A stretch of DNA of 64,000 bases. It comes from Rhinopithecus roxellana (Eukaryota; Chordata; Mammalia; Primates; Cercopithecidae). Below, piece after piece: positions 35,526 through 47,689 of this stretch (the stretch's first letter is position 1; every line of letters begins with the position of its first letter). Position numbers and translations under genes: made by a program. Where the stretch lies: assembly GCF_007565055.1 (NCBI RefSeq), contig NC_044568.1, positions 25,679,936 through 25,743,935 on the forward strand, given 5' to 3'. The notes under the pieces are model-generated. The model made no database searches. It was given only the letters and a program-made list of their open reading frames with translations, and had not been told where the DNA came from.

Positions 35526-35826
35526 GGTTGGGTGTGGTGGAAAACGCCTGTAATCCCAGCACTTTGGAAGGCCGAGGTGGGTGGATCACCTGAGGTCGAG
35601 AGTTTGAGACCAGCCTGACCAACATGGTGAAACCCCGTCTCTACTAAAAATACAAAAATTAGCCTGGCATGGTGGTACATGCCTGTAATCCCAGCTACTT
35701 GGGAGGCTGAGGCAGGAGAATCACTTGAACCTGGGAGGCGGAGGCTGTGGTGAGCCGAGATTGTGCCATTGCACTCCAGCCTGGGTAATGAGAGTGAAAC
35801 TCCATCTCAAAAAAAAAAAAAAAAAG
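35526..35826 (+). repeat. Alu with target-site duplication
   Basis: Sense Alu with a poly(A) tail. "TTGGTCAA" before and "AAGGTCAA" after it mark the duplication. Confidence 0.92.
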
Positions 35827-37447
35827 GTCAATACAAAAAATTTTTTGAATGTCATAGATCAGGTTACAATTTGAGACCCAGGAGGTACAGGAAGATGAAA
35901 AGAACTTTCAGGACAGAACCTGGGAGGAGGGGCTGTCCCAGGGAGATATTGTTGACCTCGGTGGGAACTGTGAGGTTGCCCCATGGAGGAGGGAAGTGGG
36001 AGGTGGGGAGAGGATGTGTGGATTGATCTGTGCAGAAGTGGGCTGGGGTAGGGGGCGGGGGAGGCCCCAGCCTCTGAGCCACCTGTAGTAGGGTGGGAGT
36101 AAGGAGTGGGAGTGAGGGGCACACCCTCCCACCCTGGGCCTGACAACACATCCCCTTCTTCCCCAGAAAGTCACTCTAGCTGCTGAGACAAAAATATATC
36201 CAGAGAACAGAACACCAACGAACCATATGCCAAAATGGGAACGCTGGATCTGTCAGGAGTTGCTTCAATTTCAGCATCCCTTGCAGTTAATGAAGAGCAG
36301 AGGACCCAAACTCTGGGCCTGGCACAGCCACACAAGAGCCATCGAGGAACCAGAAGTGGGGGCCAGGGCCCTTGCTGTCTGCCCTGGCTCCCGTGGGGCT
36401 TGGAGACAAGCATCGCCACTCCTGGCAGGCACCAGGTCGTGCACCAGTGTTTCCCTGGGCAGGCAGAGCGTGGTTGCTTCTGGAGGGGAACTGCGAAGTG
36501 AGGAAACCCGCCCTGGGCAGGCCTCGGAGCCACAGCCCTCCCTGCAGAGCTGCCACTTTTTCATGTCTCACCCTAAAGGGACAGAACCCACATCTGAAGC
36601 AGCTGCTGCCTCTTGGGGCAGAAAGCCCTGTGCTACATCCACTGGCCAAATGATGCTTCAGAAAACTCTGGAAGCACCATGAGCGGCTTTTGGATAGAGA
36701 ACAAAAGTCGACACTCTGAGCATCTCAGGCGCAGTAGAAGATAATGTATAATGACCAAATTACCACGGCCTAAAAACTCCTCCAATCGAATCCAAATTAG
36801 CAGAAATAATTATGATTCACTTTAATTAGTGACTATGGAAGCGAAACCACGGCTGGTGGGCAGACAGCCTTGCAGGGCAGCTGCACGACAGCCAAGAGGG
36901 AGGGGTGTCCAGGCCAGGGAAGCTAGTGACCTCAGTGAGCCAGGCGGTGTCAGGGCCTGGAGACTTGAGGGTCCCATCTGCCTGCCTGGTACGCTTGGTC
37001 TGGGTTGGTCTCTCTGCCTCGTATGAACGGACAGGGGCCCTGCCTCCTGCTCTTCCTTGCTTTATCACTGCCACCATCTCCACGACCACCATCGCCACTC
37101 TTGCGCCAGCTTGGAACCCTTCCCAGGTCTTACTGCTCTGGTCCACTCCCACCGTCTCCTCACTTTACAGTTGGGGAAATGGTGGCTCAGAGATCTGAGG
37201 AACAGGCCCAGGATCGCCCAGATGGGTCTTTCTGAGCCCAGAGCCTCAGTGCTCATCCCTGCATTCTTGTTGACTGTGTCCCCGAGCCAGGGCCCTGTTG
37301 TTCAGCTCCAGGAAAGACTGCGTCTGCCTCCCACTCCAACCTCCCACTCCAGCCCCCACAATGATGACTCCCCACTGCAGCCCCCCTGCCCACGTGGCTC
37401 TAGGACCGGCGGGCACGTGGTCCTCGGGCTGGGCCGAGGCCTCCTAC
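35827..37447. other. SMPD3 intron, G-rich then AT-rich
   Basis: G-rich stretch with several GGG runs at 35990-36070, and a short AT-rich island at 36690-36845 listed separately. An MIR-like trace lies around 37150-37240. No exon is seen. Confidence 0.5.
36690..36845. other. AT-rich non-repeat island in SMPD3 intron
   Basis: Contains TTAATTAG (36822-36829), AATAATTATGATTC and other homeodomain-type A/T cores, and is flanked by GC-rich sequence. It is about 0.6 kb from the first coding exon's donor. No repeat is seen. A regulatory role is only a guess. Confidence 0.35.
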
Positions 37448-38770
37448 CTTGAGAAACAGAGCTCCCTTAGAGGCCAGGGCGTCGTCATTACACTTGTTGG
37501 GGTAACAGTGATAGGCCACGTCCATGATGGGGTAGCGGCTGGCAAAGAGGAGGCCGCTGTTGAGACACTTGAAGCTGCAGCAGCCCTGGCAGCCGTAGAC
37601 CCCGACGTCGTACAGGATGTACTCGAAGTAGCCGTGCAGCTGCTCTTTCAATTTGGTGGCTGCCCGCTTGTCAAACACCTCCTGCAGGCACAGGAAGTCC
37701 AGGTTGGCGGGGAAGAAGGCAGAGACCTCATGGTCGAAGGCCTCGTCGGGGTGCCGCCTCCTACGCGCGGCCGCCTTCTTCACCACTGAGGCCTTGTACA
37801 GGAGCTTGCTGTTGGCACCTGGTTCCCCGCTGGCACTGGTGTCTGACCCAGCTCGCCCCTTCACCAGGGACTCCCTGGAGGCCGAGGGGCTGCCCAGGCT
37901 CCCTGAATCCCCGTCCTGCTGATTGTGATTGGGCGTCTGGCCCCTTGAGCCCCCGCCAGCTCCATTCCTGGCCTGGCCCCCGGGTGCAGGGTCATCAGCT
38001 TCGGGTGGCCGGCTGCCCTCCTCGCCACCGATGCGCACGATGCAGGCATCCTCCGGGCTGCTGCCGTCGACAGGGTCCCCAGAGGCTGGGCCGTTGGCAG
38101 CCTCGTCACCGGGGTGCCGCCCGCCGTCACCCTTGTACTCCACAGAGGCTGTCCTCTTAATGCTCCCGGGGACGGCCCGGGCCACCCCATCGCCGCCCTG
38201 TGGTGACACCAGGCTGCTGAAGCTAGCGGCGCTGATGGAGGTGTTGGTGGGGGAGTCAATGTAGATTTTGATCTGGGGCCGGGCGGCCCCATTGCGGATT
38301 CTCTGCCCGATCTCCTTGGCCCGCGCTTGGGTGTTAAAAAGGTTGTTGATCCTGGCGAGTGAGTCGGGCAGGAGGCAGACGTTGGCAGTGGCGAAGCAGA
38401 AGCTTTTTCCAGGCCCTGTGCCCTTCCATTCACTGAGCAGGGCTGCCCCACCGGCCAGGCCCTTGTCTTCCAGCCGTGAATAGACGTAGGGCCGGCGGGC
38501 CGACTGCAGCGGGGACCAGAAGAGGAAGCCGAGAAACGCAAAGGGCAGTGAGGCCACCAGGAGGGCCAGGTAGATGGGTGTGAAGAGGGCGATGCAGAGC
38601 AGCTGCAGGCAGCACGGGTCGTCCGCCCGCTGGCGCTTCTCGTAGGTGGTGGGTATGAAGGAGGCAGCAAGCCGGTCCACCAGCCAGTAGCATGGGAAGA
38701 TGAGGGCCCAGGACACACAGTGCAGGGCGGACAGACAGCTGTTAGGAAAGGGGGTCGTGTACAAAACCAT
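37448..38770 (-). CDS. SMPD3: SMPD3 first coding exon (residues 1-441): membrane and regulatory part
   Basis: Long exon ending TTC CTC AAG|gtagga. The ATG at 38770 fits because the frame begins MVLYTTPFPNSCLSALHCVS as in human, with purines at -3 and +4. Residues about 11-31 and 64-84 are the two hydrophobic membrane-inserted segments. C53, C54 and C59 between them are known palmitoylation sites. Residues 170-330 form a low-complexity Gly/Pro/Asp/Ser linker; KKAAARRRR at 331-339 is strongly basic. The EEP domain then begins. E364 in LCLQEVFDK is catalytic and K435 is the DK-switch lysine. All are intact, and the exon is CpG-rich. Confidence 0.97.
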
Positions 38771-38835
38771 CGCAGCTCACTGGGCGCCGCAGCCGGCCCT
38801 ACTACATGGTGTCCGTGGCAGCCGCGGGCACTTTC
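38771..38835 (-). promoter_or_regulatory. SMPD3: SMPD3 5' UTR piece in the first coding exon, with ATGTAG
   Basis: 65 bases between the acceptor ("CCACCCTCGCCCAG" then GAAAG) and the ATG. The polypyrimidine stretch before it supports the boundary. It contains one upstream ATG at 38805-38807, directly followed by TAG at 38802-38804. This is a minimal start-stop ORF with A at -3, ending 31 bases before the main start. Confidence 0.75.
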
Positions 38836-41800
38836 CTGGGCGAGGGTGGGCAAGGAGTTGGGGGCAGCTGGAGGAGGGGTCACCTCCTGGCGAGATGCAA
38901 CTCTGGCTGGTCAATGGTGAGTACTGGCCAGTGGGTCATGGTTCACCTCTGTGGGCCATGCCGAGGCCTACTGCAGACCCTGCAGAAACAGAAAGTAGGG
39001 GGACTGCTTTTAGTGATCTTAAGGGAGCGGGTCAGATATGGAGCCGTCGCCCCAGCTCATCGCACTCCTGCTTCCCCTGGTGTGAGCAGGACAGTTCTGA
39101 GAACCAGGCTGGAGGTGGCAGGCTCAGCAGGTGGCTGGGAGACAGCCCCTGCACACCACTTCCTCCATGCGTGCTGTTCTCTTAGAGTGAATAGCTTGGT
39201 GACATGACTGCCCCTAACTAATCTTCTTGACCTTGTAACCCAATTGCTTGAAAATAGCCCTGGTTTCCAGAGAGGAACAGATCTGTGGGTGCAAAGGGAG
39301 CAGGCAGGGCATCCTAGAGGACGTCTGGGCCCACCCTGGCCGGGGGCCGCTGGAAGCCCTTCAGGAGCCAGGGCGGTTTTTAGAATGGGAGAGCAGTAAC
39401 CCTGGGTCAGAGGAGCCACAAACATGGCCACTTGTCATGGAGTGTCTGCCAGGTAAGGACAGATCAGGAACAAACAGCAGAGCAAAGGGGCCAGAGACTC
39501 CTGGAGCAGAGGGCAGTATGGTTGGCAGGGCCACAGGGAAGGGCGGTCCCCCTCCGTGCACAATCAGGCTCTCACTGTGGCCCCAGCCTGCAGGATCACA
39601 CCAAGCCTGGTGCTTCCACTCCACTGACCATGGGAGAAACCCCCCAGCAATGAGGATCCCAGCACAGCCTGGGTCTTACCAACTTCTAGAACCATCAGAG
39701 TTCCCCTGACAGTCCCTGTGACTTTTGGAGAAGTTCCTTGGGGCTGTATGGGTCTGGCCCAAGCATTAACCGCTGTCCCTCATGTCCTCCAAGATGCAGC
39801 CCAGTCGAGACCCACAGCCACCTGAATAAGCCCACCCTGGGTCCCCTGTGGGAGCCACATTGGGTCTCGGAGCAGACTCAGAGCTCTGCCTGGGCAAGGC
39901 TGCCAGGTGCATCTATTGTGCTGAATGTAAAATCAATAAAGACAAGCATCTGGAGTGTTTGCCCAGCCTCCAGGGACCCACGTGTCATCACCCTGTCGGG
40001 GAGACTGTAGAAGTGTAACCCAGACTTTTCATAACTGGGGCAGTTGGGCCACTCTTTCTCCACCCACTCTCTTGCTGACTCAGCCCAGCTCCTGCTCTGG
40101 CACTTTGGGGGGTCTGAGCCCACGGTGCCATCTGTCCTGGCCCCACACCGTCTCCTCCTCCTGAATCCATGGTCACCCAAGCCAGGGACCTAGATGTCAC
40201 CAGACTCTGCCCTCCTTCAGTCCCCATCAGTCCCTGCCACTCCTGCTGAACCCCCTGTGCTGGCCCAGGACTGCATCACGGTTCCCCAACTTTATCAGCC
40301 TCCACAAGGGCTGCAGGGACGCTCTCCGTGTAGTCCACTGTGTCACAGCTGCCTCACACCTACTGGAGCTCCCTCGGCCCTTAGTGGGGAGCCCAGCCCC
40401 TCCGTCAGGCCTGCGGTTCTCTGCAGCCCCCTCCCCTGGACGCCTGCCTCTCACTCGTGTCCCGTCCCTGCCTGCCATTCCCCATCCCTCCGCCCCTCGC
40501 CTCGCTCACCCTTTCTCTTTTAAGACTCAACTTAGAAATTCCCTGCCTAGAAGACCTTTGGACCCCTTGCCCCGGTGGGTTAGGTGTCTCCACTAGTGGC
40601 TCCCATCCCCACCACGTGTGGCCCAGTCTCTGCAGTTCTATATCACAAATGCTATGGGGATGTGGCCACCTGCCCAGCAGACCGCAAGCTTCAGGAAAGA
40701 ATAGGCTGCACAGGAGTGCCCTAGAGTCCCAGGCTTGCCCCAGCAGGTATGCAGGAGATGGGGGATGAGTGGAGGTTCACCTGGATGCCTCCAGCCAGAG
40801 GGGGAGCAGCTGTTTTCCCACCAGCCCGAGGTGTGCGGAGGGGTTTCTGTGGGGCATGTTAGCCCAGGACAAGCCTGCAGCCACCATCTCCAGGGCTTAG
40901 CGTCTAAAGGTGAACTTGAGCTGGATCTGTATCTGGTTCTGATAAGCAGCTTCACAAGGCTGTCACTCTCCTCAGGGGAAATGCCTTTGAAGCCAACACT
41001 GGAAGGTGCAGTTCGGTACAGCACGTGTCTATGCAGACCACAGCCGGGCAACCCGGAGCCTTGGGAAACCAGCTCTGCGTTGGGCCTCAGTGAAATCTGG
41101 GACATGGGCATCTCACTCTGCGGCCAGTGCTTGTGGCTCAGTGCTCAGCGGGACTGGTGGGTGTCCAGGTCCGCCCCCGCCTGCCATCTGGCTTGGGAGA
41201 CTCCAGGACGTACTCCCTCATTCTTTCTTTAAAATCCCAGCAATTGCTGCAAGATGAATCAAACCTGCAGAGGGCGCGCCAGCCCACTCACTCTCCCTCA
41301 CCAAGCTGGAGGGTCCCCCCCTGCAAACCTGCAGCCCTCATTGTGTGGAGCTGGCTGCCTTCACACTGGCTGGACTGACAGCCACAGGAGGGGACACGGA
41401 GTCACCCACAGGCACCTGTCTCTGTTGGACCAGCTGGGGCCGGAGGGAGAGCTTGCAGGTCCTGTCTCTGGGGACAATGGGGGTAGGATGGAGTCTCCCA
41501 AGGCTCTCCAGCCACCAGTAGTCCCTGTAGTTGGCACTAAGGCCTCAGGGTAGGGGTCCAGCCCAGATTCTTGGGGCCACCTGGAAGTTGCCCCAGTGTC
41601 ATGAAGCAGGGCCATTCCCGAGTCTCCCTCATCTCTGTGACCTGAAGTCACCAGCCCAGCCTGGCCAGCACCATCCTCACCTGAGCTCCTGCCCCACCCT
41701 GGCACTGTCCTGCTGCCCTCAGCCTCAGCCACAGCCCCAAGCCCACCACCAGTGTGCAGAAGGTCTTCCTAGACACAGCTGATCCTCTGTCTACCCTTGG

Positions 41801-41946
41801 TGGTCTCATTGTCTTGGGGGACAAAGTCCAGTCTCCCAGTCTCTGTTTAGGGGCCCTTTATGCTTCTGCCCCCACCAGCTCTTCCCTCATCCACCCCCAC
41901 CCTGGGCTCCACCAGCAGGAAGGGCTGTGCAGGCTGAGCCCTGGCA
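38836..41946. other. SMPD3 intron, mostly unique
   Basis: 3.1 kb without Alu. An L2-like trace is possible at about 40500-40640 ("AAGACTCAACTTAGAAATTCC"). Open frames carry no domain. Confidence 0.5.
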
Positions 41947-42286
41947 TGAGGACACTTTTTTTTTTTTTTTTTTTTGAAACGGAGTCTCGCTCTGTCGCCC
42001 AGGCTGGAGTGCAGTGGCGAGATCTCAGCTCACTGCAAGCTCCGCCTCCCGGGTTCACGCCATTCTCCTACCTCAGCCTCCTGAGTAACTGGGACTACAG
42101 GCGCCCGCCACCTCACCCGGCTAGTTTTTTGTATTTTTTTTTTTTTTTTTTTTTTTTAGTAGAGATGGGGTTTCACCGTGTTAGCCAGGATGGTCTCGAA
42201 CTCCTGACCTCGTGATCCGCCCATCTCAGCCTCCCAAAGTGCTGGGATTACAGGCTTGAGCTACCGCACCCAGCCGAGGACACTTT
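41947..42286 (-). repeat. AluY, Old World monkey type, with target-site duplication
   Basis: Antisense Alu flanked by GAGGACACTT at 41949 and 42277. A 24-base T tract sits inside at about 42135-42157, where Alu normally has a short A-rich stretch; it has expanded. The sense GCTTGCAG and CTCAAGCC variants are present. Confidence 0.93.
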
Positions 42287-42964
42287 TGCAGAAGGATTTG
42301 GGAGGAGAAGGTCTATCCTGTCTGCACCATGCTGCCCTCCTGGCAGAACTGGCTGGTATTCCACAGTGTGGCCAGAGCTCCCTTATGGGTCAGAGGAGGG
42401 TGCAGACTCCATCAAAGGGTTCCTAAGGGAATTCCACAAACCTGCTCTCCCGTGTGGTGCATCCCTGACACTGGTCCATCAGGGTTGGGATCTGCTAGTG
42501 GCTGAGATGGGGCTATGGAGTGTGTAGAAGAGACAGACTCTCTCCTCAGCTGCCCTGGGCCCCCCTTTCTCCTGCTGTAACCCCAGAAACCCTCTGGGCA
42601 AGCTCCCCATGGCCCTGCCAGCAATGGTAGTGAGTGGCCAGTCCTGATCTTTATGCTTCTCCTGGGCTGGCCAGAGGAATGCCTTTGGTCCTTATTCAGG
42701 AATTGATGGGATTTGAGGTGACTGGCAGCTGGTGGGCAGGAATGGCCCAAGAGCATTCCTCTAGGAAGTGGCAGACCCAAGCACGTCAGCCCTTCCTGCT
42801 GCCCTTCCAGGCCCCTTCTAGTGACTCCAGGTCCCCCATCCACAGCCCCTCGCAGCCTCCCAGCTGCTTCCCCCTGCCCTGCTCCTGTGTGCAGCCCCTG
42901 CCTCTGCACAGAAGCTGCTGGTGCAGGAGACACAAAAGGGATTGCCACCCTGGAGCTGGTTTCT

Positions 42965-43100
42965 AAGGCTCTGTGGTTAATTATCTTGTCTCAGGGAAAT
43001 GAAAGGAGGGTAAATAAGCAACAACACATTAATTAGTCTGATCTACACTTTCCCATGAAAGAGGAGAACTAGAGTTAAACGTTAGAGGCTGGTAACTTTT
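42965..43100. other. AT-rich non-repeat island with TAATTA cores
   Basis: Contains TTAATTA at 42977-42983 and ATTAATTAG at 43028-43036, in otherwise GC-rich intron. No repeat is seen. Possible regulatory element, untested. Confidence 0.35.
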
Positions 43101-46100
43101 CAGAGAAACCCCGAGTCCTCAGAGAGGTGGCCAAGGCAGGACGTGCTCCCTGGCCCGAGCCCACTGTGTGGTGGTGCTCAGCCGCACCAGTGCCTGTCCC
43201 CTCCCTGTTGCCTGCACTCCTTTGGCCTAGTTGGGCCACAGAGTGGACCCAGTGCAGGTTCTGTCTTCAGGTGGGGGACTCCGTGCCCCCGCTCTCTGCT
43301 TCCATGTCCCTGGACTGGCAACTTTGCCAAGCAGAGTTCACTGTGGACCCCTCTGAGGGGACTGGCAGGACCCCCAAAGGCCTTGTGGGCTGAGTTTTTG
43401 CAGCTCAACCTCAGACTGCATTGTTCCCCCAGGGCTCCTTATTTTGAAGTCCACAGTCATCTGTGGGTTTGTCCCCTTTGTGAATCCTGCTGTGTGGCTT
43501 CCGAGATTGTCCAGAATGACATCCCCGACACCATGCTCTACAGGCCTGAGTTGGAGTCCCGATGCCTCCAGGTCGTCATGGGTCCTGGCAGGCTCCATAG
43601 TCACTCCTGAGCCCTGGGGTCAGTGTGGGAGGCCACACGGCACCCCAAGGCCGGGCTCCTGGGAGTCAGCCCTGACCTAGAAAAGGATACTTTAGACCTG
43701 CCCCTGGCCCTCAGCCTCACTGCCCACTGCTTAGCTTGGGCTTGGGACTCAGGGTGACCTGAGTGCAACCCTGCACTAGTCAGGACTTCCCACCTCCCAG
43801 GACAATCATGAGGACAGAAAGGGACCAGGCTGGTGACCTGGCCAGGCCCTGCTTCCTTCCCTGCCTGCTGTGCCCCTCCTGGTAGGACCTCCCAACCACT
43901 CCTCCCCTGAGGTCGGCCCCTGTGTGCCCTGTTTGCTCTCCCCAGTCTGTGGTCCTGGGCACGGTTCTGGGGGTCACTGGAGCCCACCCACAGAACTCTC
44001 AGGACCCTAACTGTCCCAGAGCGCCTTCAGGAGCCTCAGAGACATCAGTCACACTGCTTAGGCTGGAGCTGCTGGACTTCACTAGCTTGTTGCTGTTCCC
44101 TGCAGTGGGGACTGGACTGGGCCTGACTGTGACAAGGGGACTGGGCTGCAGGGAGCACAGAACTCCATGGTTTGCAGGTTGACCCAAGTAGGAGGGGAAC
44201 TTGCCCTGGGAGTTTGGGAGCCCAGACAACCCCAAGTCCATATGTGAGGGGAAGAAGTGAACAAGTCCTGGGCAGGACCCAAGAGGCCACAGCCACTCCT
44301 GGTGGGTGCATGGCATTGACAGCAGGCAGCCACACACCGTGGCTGCTCCTGTGAGTGACTGATGATCTGCAGTCAGTCTGCAGCCCTGAGACCCCTGTTG
44401 CTGACATGTGAGCTGAGGCATCACGGCATGAACAGTGGGAGACTATGGCTGCTCAGAGGCCTGCACTGAGCCAGAGCCCCTCTCCTTAGATGCTGGCCTG
44501 AGGGCTCAGGGGGCAGCTGATCTGCCATCACCAGCGAAGGGTGAGCCCAGGAATAAGGCCTGGCCAGGCTGGTCCCATCTGGACAAGCCATGGTGGCTCC
44601 TGGACGTCAAATACCACCAGCACCAAGACAGCCATCCTGTTCGCCAGCTCCCTGACAAACAGACTTGCAGGTGTAATGGCACACAGGCTCTGCCTGCACA
44701 GTGGTGCAAAGGGTCCTAGGTGGATCCTGGCTTTGAATTTGAATTTCTCTGGTGGTGGGAAAGTGAACAAACCAGACCAGTTCTGCTGGTAAGGCAAGCC
44801 CTGGCCTCTATGAGGAAGCCTACATCATTTTCTAGGGATCTCTGAGTCTGGGGGCTTCTGGAAAATTGAGGAGGTTTGGGAGTTGCCCCACCTTCATGCT
44901 AGGGTGAGGCCTGTCTCCCCTCCACTGCCCTTTCCTCTGGCTCGTATGCTTGCTGACACCGCTCTTCCCGGCAGCAGGGCTGGGAGTCCCAGAGCAGACA
45001 GGCCTCCTCTGGGTCCCTGTTGTGTCCACAAGCTCATGTCTAAACAGGAGCTGCGCCAAGCCCCTGGTTTCCGCAGGAAAAGCCACGTGGATTGCTCCAA
45101 TCCAATTACCCAAGGTGCCTGCATCCGCCTGCGGCACTGAGCTCAGGCCAGGCCATTTCTGCCTGGATGTCTGCTGCAGAGGAGTTGGCATGGCAACATG
45201 AGCTCTGAGCTGCTGAAACTTAAGTCAACTCATGGCTGGGAGGACAGAAAGACAGAAGCGGATGCCTTTCTGAGTGATGCAGGTCGGACACATCCACGCT
45301 AATTCCCGAAAGCCACATCCCAGGCGGAATTGGGATCTGTGGTCCGGCAAGAACACGTGTGCTGTGGCAGCGGCTCCTACAGACACAGGTGTGCCAGGTA
45401 AATGCCTGTTCATCCATCTAGATCCAAAGCACCTGCCTCCTTCTCCCTGAAGTCCTCCCTGACCTGCACACCCCACGCACGTGCACACACCCATGCCCCC
45501 ACCCCCAACGTCTGTCACTGGATGGAACTCCAAGTCTTGGCACCACCACAAGTCCAAAGCCCACCCTGCTGCACTCCACAGTGAGGGCAGTGAGCCAGCC
45601 AGGTCACTCAGCACCAGCCCTCCTGACCTGGAAGGTCACAAAACCCAGCTAGACTACCCTAAGCTCTCCCTGAAACTCTTATTGGGCCCTTTAGGAAAGA
45701 GGCCTGCATTTTATCTGAGATGGAAGGCTAGGAACCTGAAGCTTCTGGAACCTTCTTTGAGAAGGAATCTAGTTCAGAGGAAAACAGACCTTAGGGCTGG
45801 AAGGAAAGAGACCAAGTCCTAGAGACATCATTGAGCTCTGATCTCCCTGCACCCGAAGCCAGCACAACCCGCAGACTTTCCAATGAATGATTTAGCAGTT
45901 CCCCTTTTCTTTGCTCTAGTCCCTTTGAGTTGGTTTCTGGCATTTCCCACCGAAGGGATCCTGTCTCAGATATGCCAGCTCTGTGATCTTTCTAAAATGC
46001 GATTCTATCAGCTCCTCTCCTGTGCAAACCTCCTGTGGCTCCCCCTTGACGTCCCACTGGGCAAAGTGGAGGCTTCCCTGAGTCCTGGGAGGCCCTGCAG

Positions 46101-47680
46101 AACCTGGTGCCTCTGGCCTGTGCCTTATCAGCATCCCTTGGGACACCACAGCGGAGCAGACACTGGGAGCACAAACTCTGGTGTTGGACATGAGGGGCCA
46201 GGTCGTCCTCCTGGATATTGGACAGGCTGCTCAACTGACTGTGCCTTAGTTTCCTCACATGTTAAGCCTTGGTAATAACCATCCCTCAGGGTAGTTGTAG
46301 ATGGTGCACATGCAGCACCGAGTGCGGTGCCTGCCTCATCTCTAGGATGCTTATTTTTATCATTTTGCTAACACTGTTAATTCCCTTGCTGCAAAGGACT
46401 GAAGATACAGCCGGAGCCTTCAAAGTCTCCTCCTCGTGAGGCTGGTTTGCCTTACAAAGAGGGTTCTCTGCTTTCCCAGGTACATGGCGAGGACAGTACA
46501 GGGGACGACGTCAGGGCCTCCATCTCCTCGCAGGAGGTGATCAGAGCTATCTGTTGTGGGCTGCTTGTGCAAGCCCGAGGCACAGGCGTCTGCAGAAGCC
46601 AGGTGCAGGCAAAGGGGCCATACAATTTTCAAAAGGAAACTTCCCACAGGAGGTATTACTGCACTGTGTGATTTCTGAGAATAGGAACAGGCTGTGAGCA
46701 GCTCTGGGGCCCTCCTTCAATCAGCCAGCCTCGGCATTTCCCTGGTGAAGTCAGAAAGCCCAGATGAAGCCAACTCGGGCATGATTGGAAAGCAAATCTC
46801 AAGCCAGGTGAGCGGTGCATGCCCTAGAGGCACAACAGCCAACGTGATGATTCAAACAGCAGGACCCCTGGGTCCAGGACCTTGTGCCACAGTGACATGG
46901 GCAGTTGCCCTGAAGGCATGGACCCCATCCTAGGGAGACAGCTGAGTTTGAAGACATGACTGCCTACTCTCTACCACCTGCCACTCCAAAGTCATCTATT
47001 GGTGACCACAAAGGGTGCCAGCAAGGAGATGACTGGATGGAGGCTGACACCTAGACCCACATCTGAGCCACACCAGCCAGCACCTCCTCTCATTCCTGTG
47101 TTCTGCTCACGAACCTGCCTGGCGACCAGACTTATCTGCCAGCGTTTGCAAGGGCAGAAGCCCGCGGGGCTCCCACCAGTCCTATGCCCTCATGGAGGCT
47201 TAGCCCAAGACAGAGAGGAGGCCAGGGGCAAAGGCTTGCTTCAGGATGAAGATGGGGAACCTCCTTCAACTGGGGCAGCTCCAGGGCTGAACTAGAGCAG
47301 TCCTGAGTCAGGAGGCTGCAGGCCACAGCTGAGCATCTAGCCAGGCAAGGCCTCCAACCTCAAGTGCTCTGGGCCTGCCTGAGTGCTGAGGCCTGTGCCT
47401 GGGCTGGGCCTTGCAAGTCGCCAAAGCAAAGGATTCTGGAATACCAAAGCAGGTCACGTCACCTGTTCCTGGCTGACCAGCACCACCTCCATCCTCAGGA
47501 GGCCCTCTGCCCTCAGCGCCACCTCTGCCCTTCACAGGAAGGAGACCAGGAGGGCCTTGCTTCTCTCAGGTTCTGCTGTTGAGGTTTCTGTCCAAGTCCC
47601 TACTTCCCTGACACAAAGGCTGATGTTAATGGTTCATGAGCCAAACAAGGCTTGGAATATACTTAAGAGGGGATGACAGC
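43101..47680. other. SMPD3 intron, unique plus old repeats
   Basis: No Alu in 4.6 kb. MIR-like sequence is listed at 46160-46345. An L2-like trace lies at about 45965-46090 ("TGATCTTTCTAAAATGCGAT"). Overlapping open frames on both strands have no known domain. Confidence 0.5.
46160..46345 (+). repeat. MIR element
   Basis: "CTGTGCCTTAGTTTCCTCAC" then "AATAACCATCCCTCAGGGTA" and a final "GCACCGAGTGCGGTGCCTG" follow the MIR order. Confidence 0.75.
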
Positions 47681-47689
47681 ATACTTTCT

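Noticed and set aside
37861..38883. 340-codon open frame overlapping the SMPD3 first coding exon in another frame
   Set aside because: It starts in intron, runs through the splice acceptor and lacks any domain. CpG-rich sequence leaves alternate frames open by chance.
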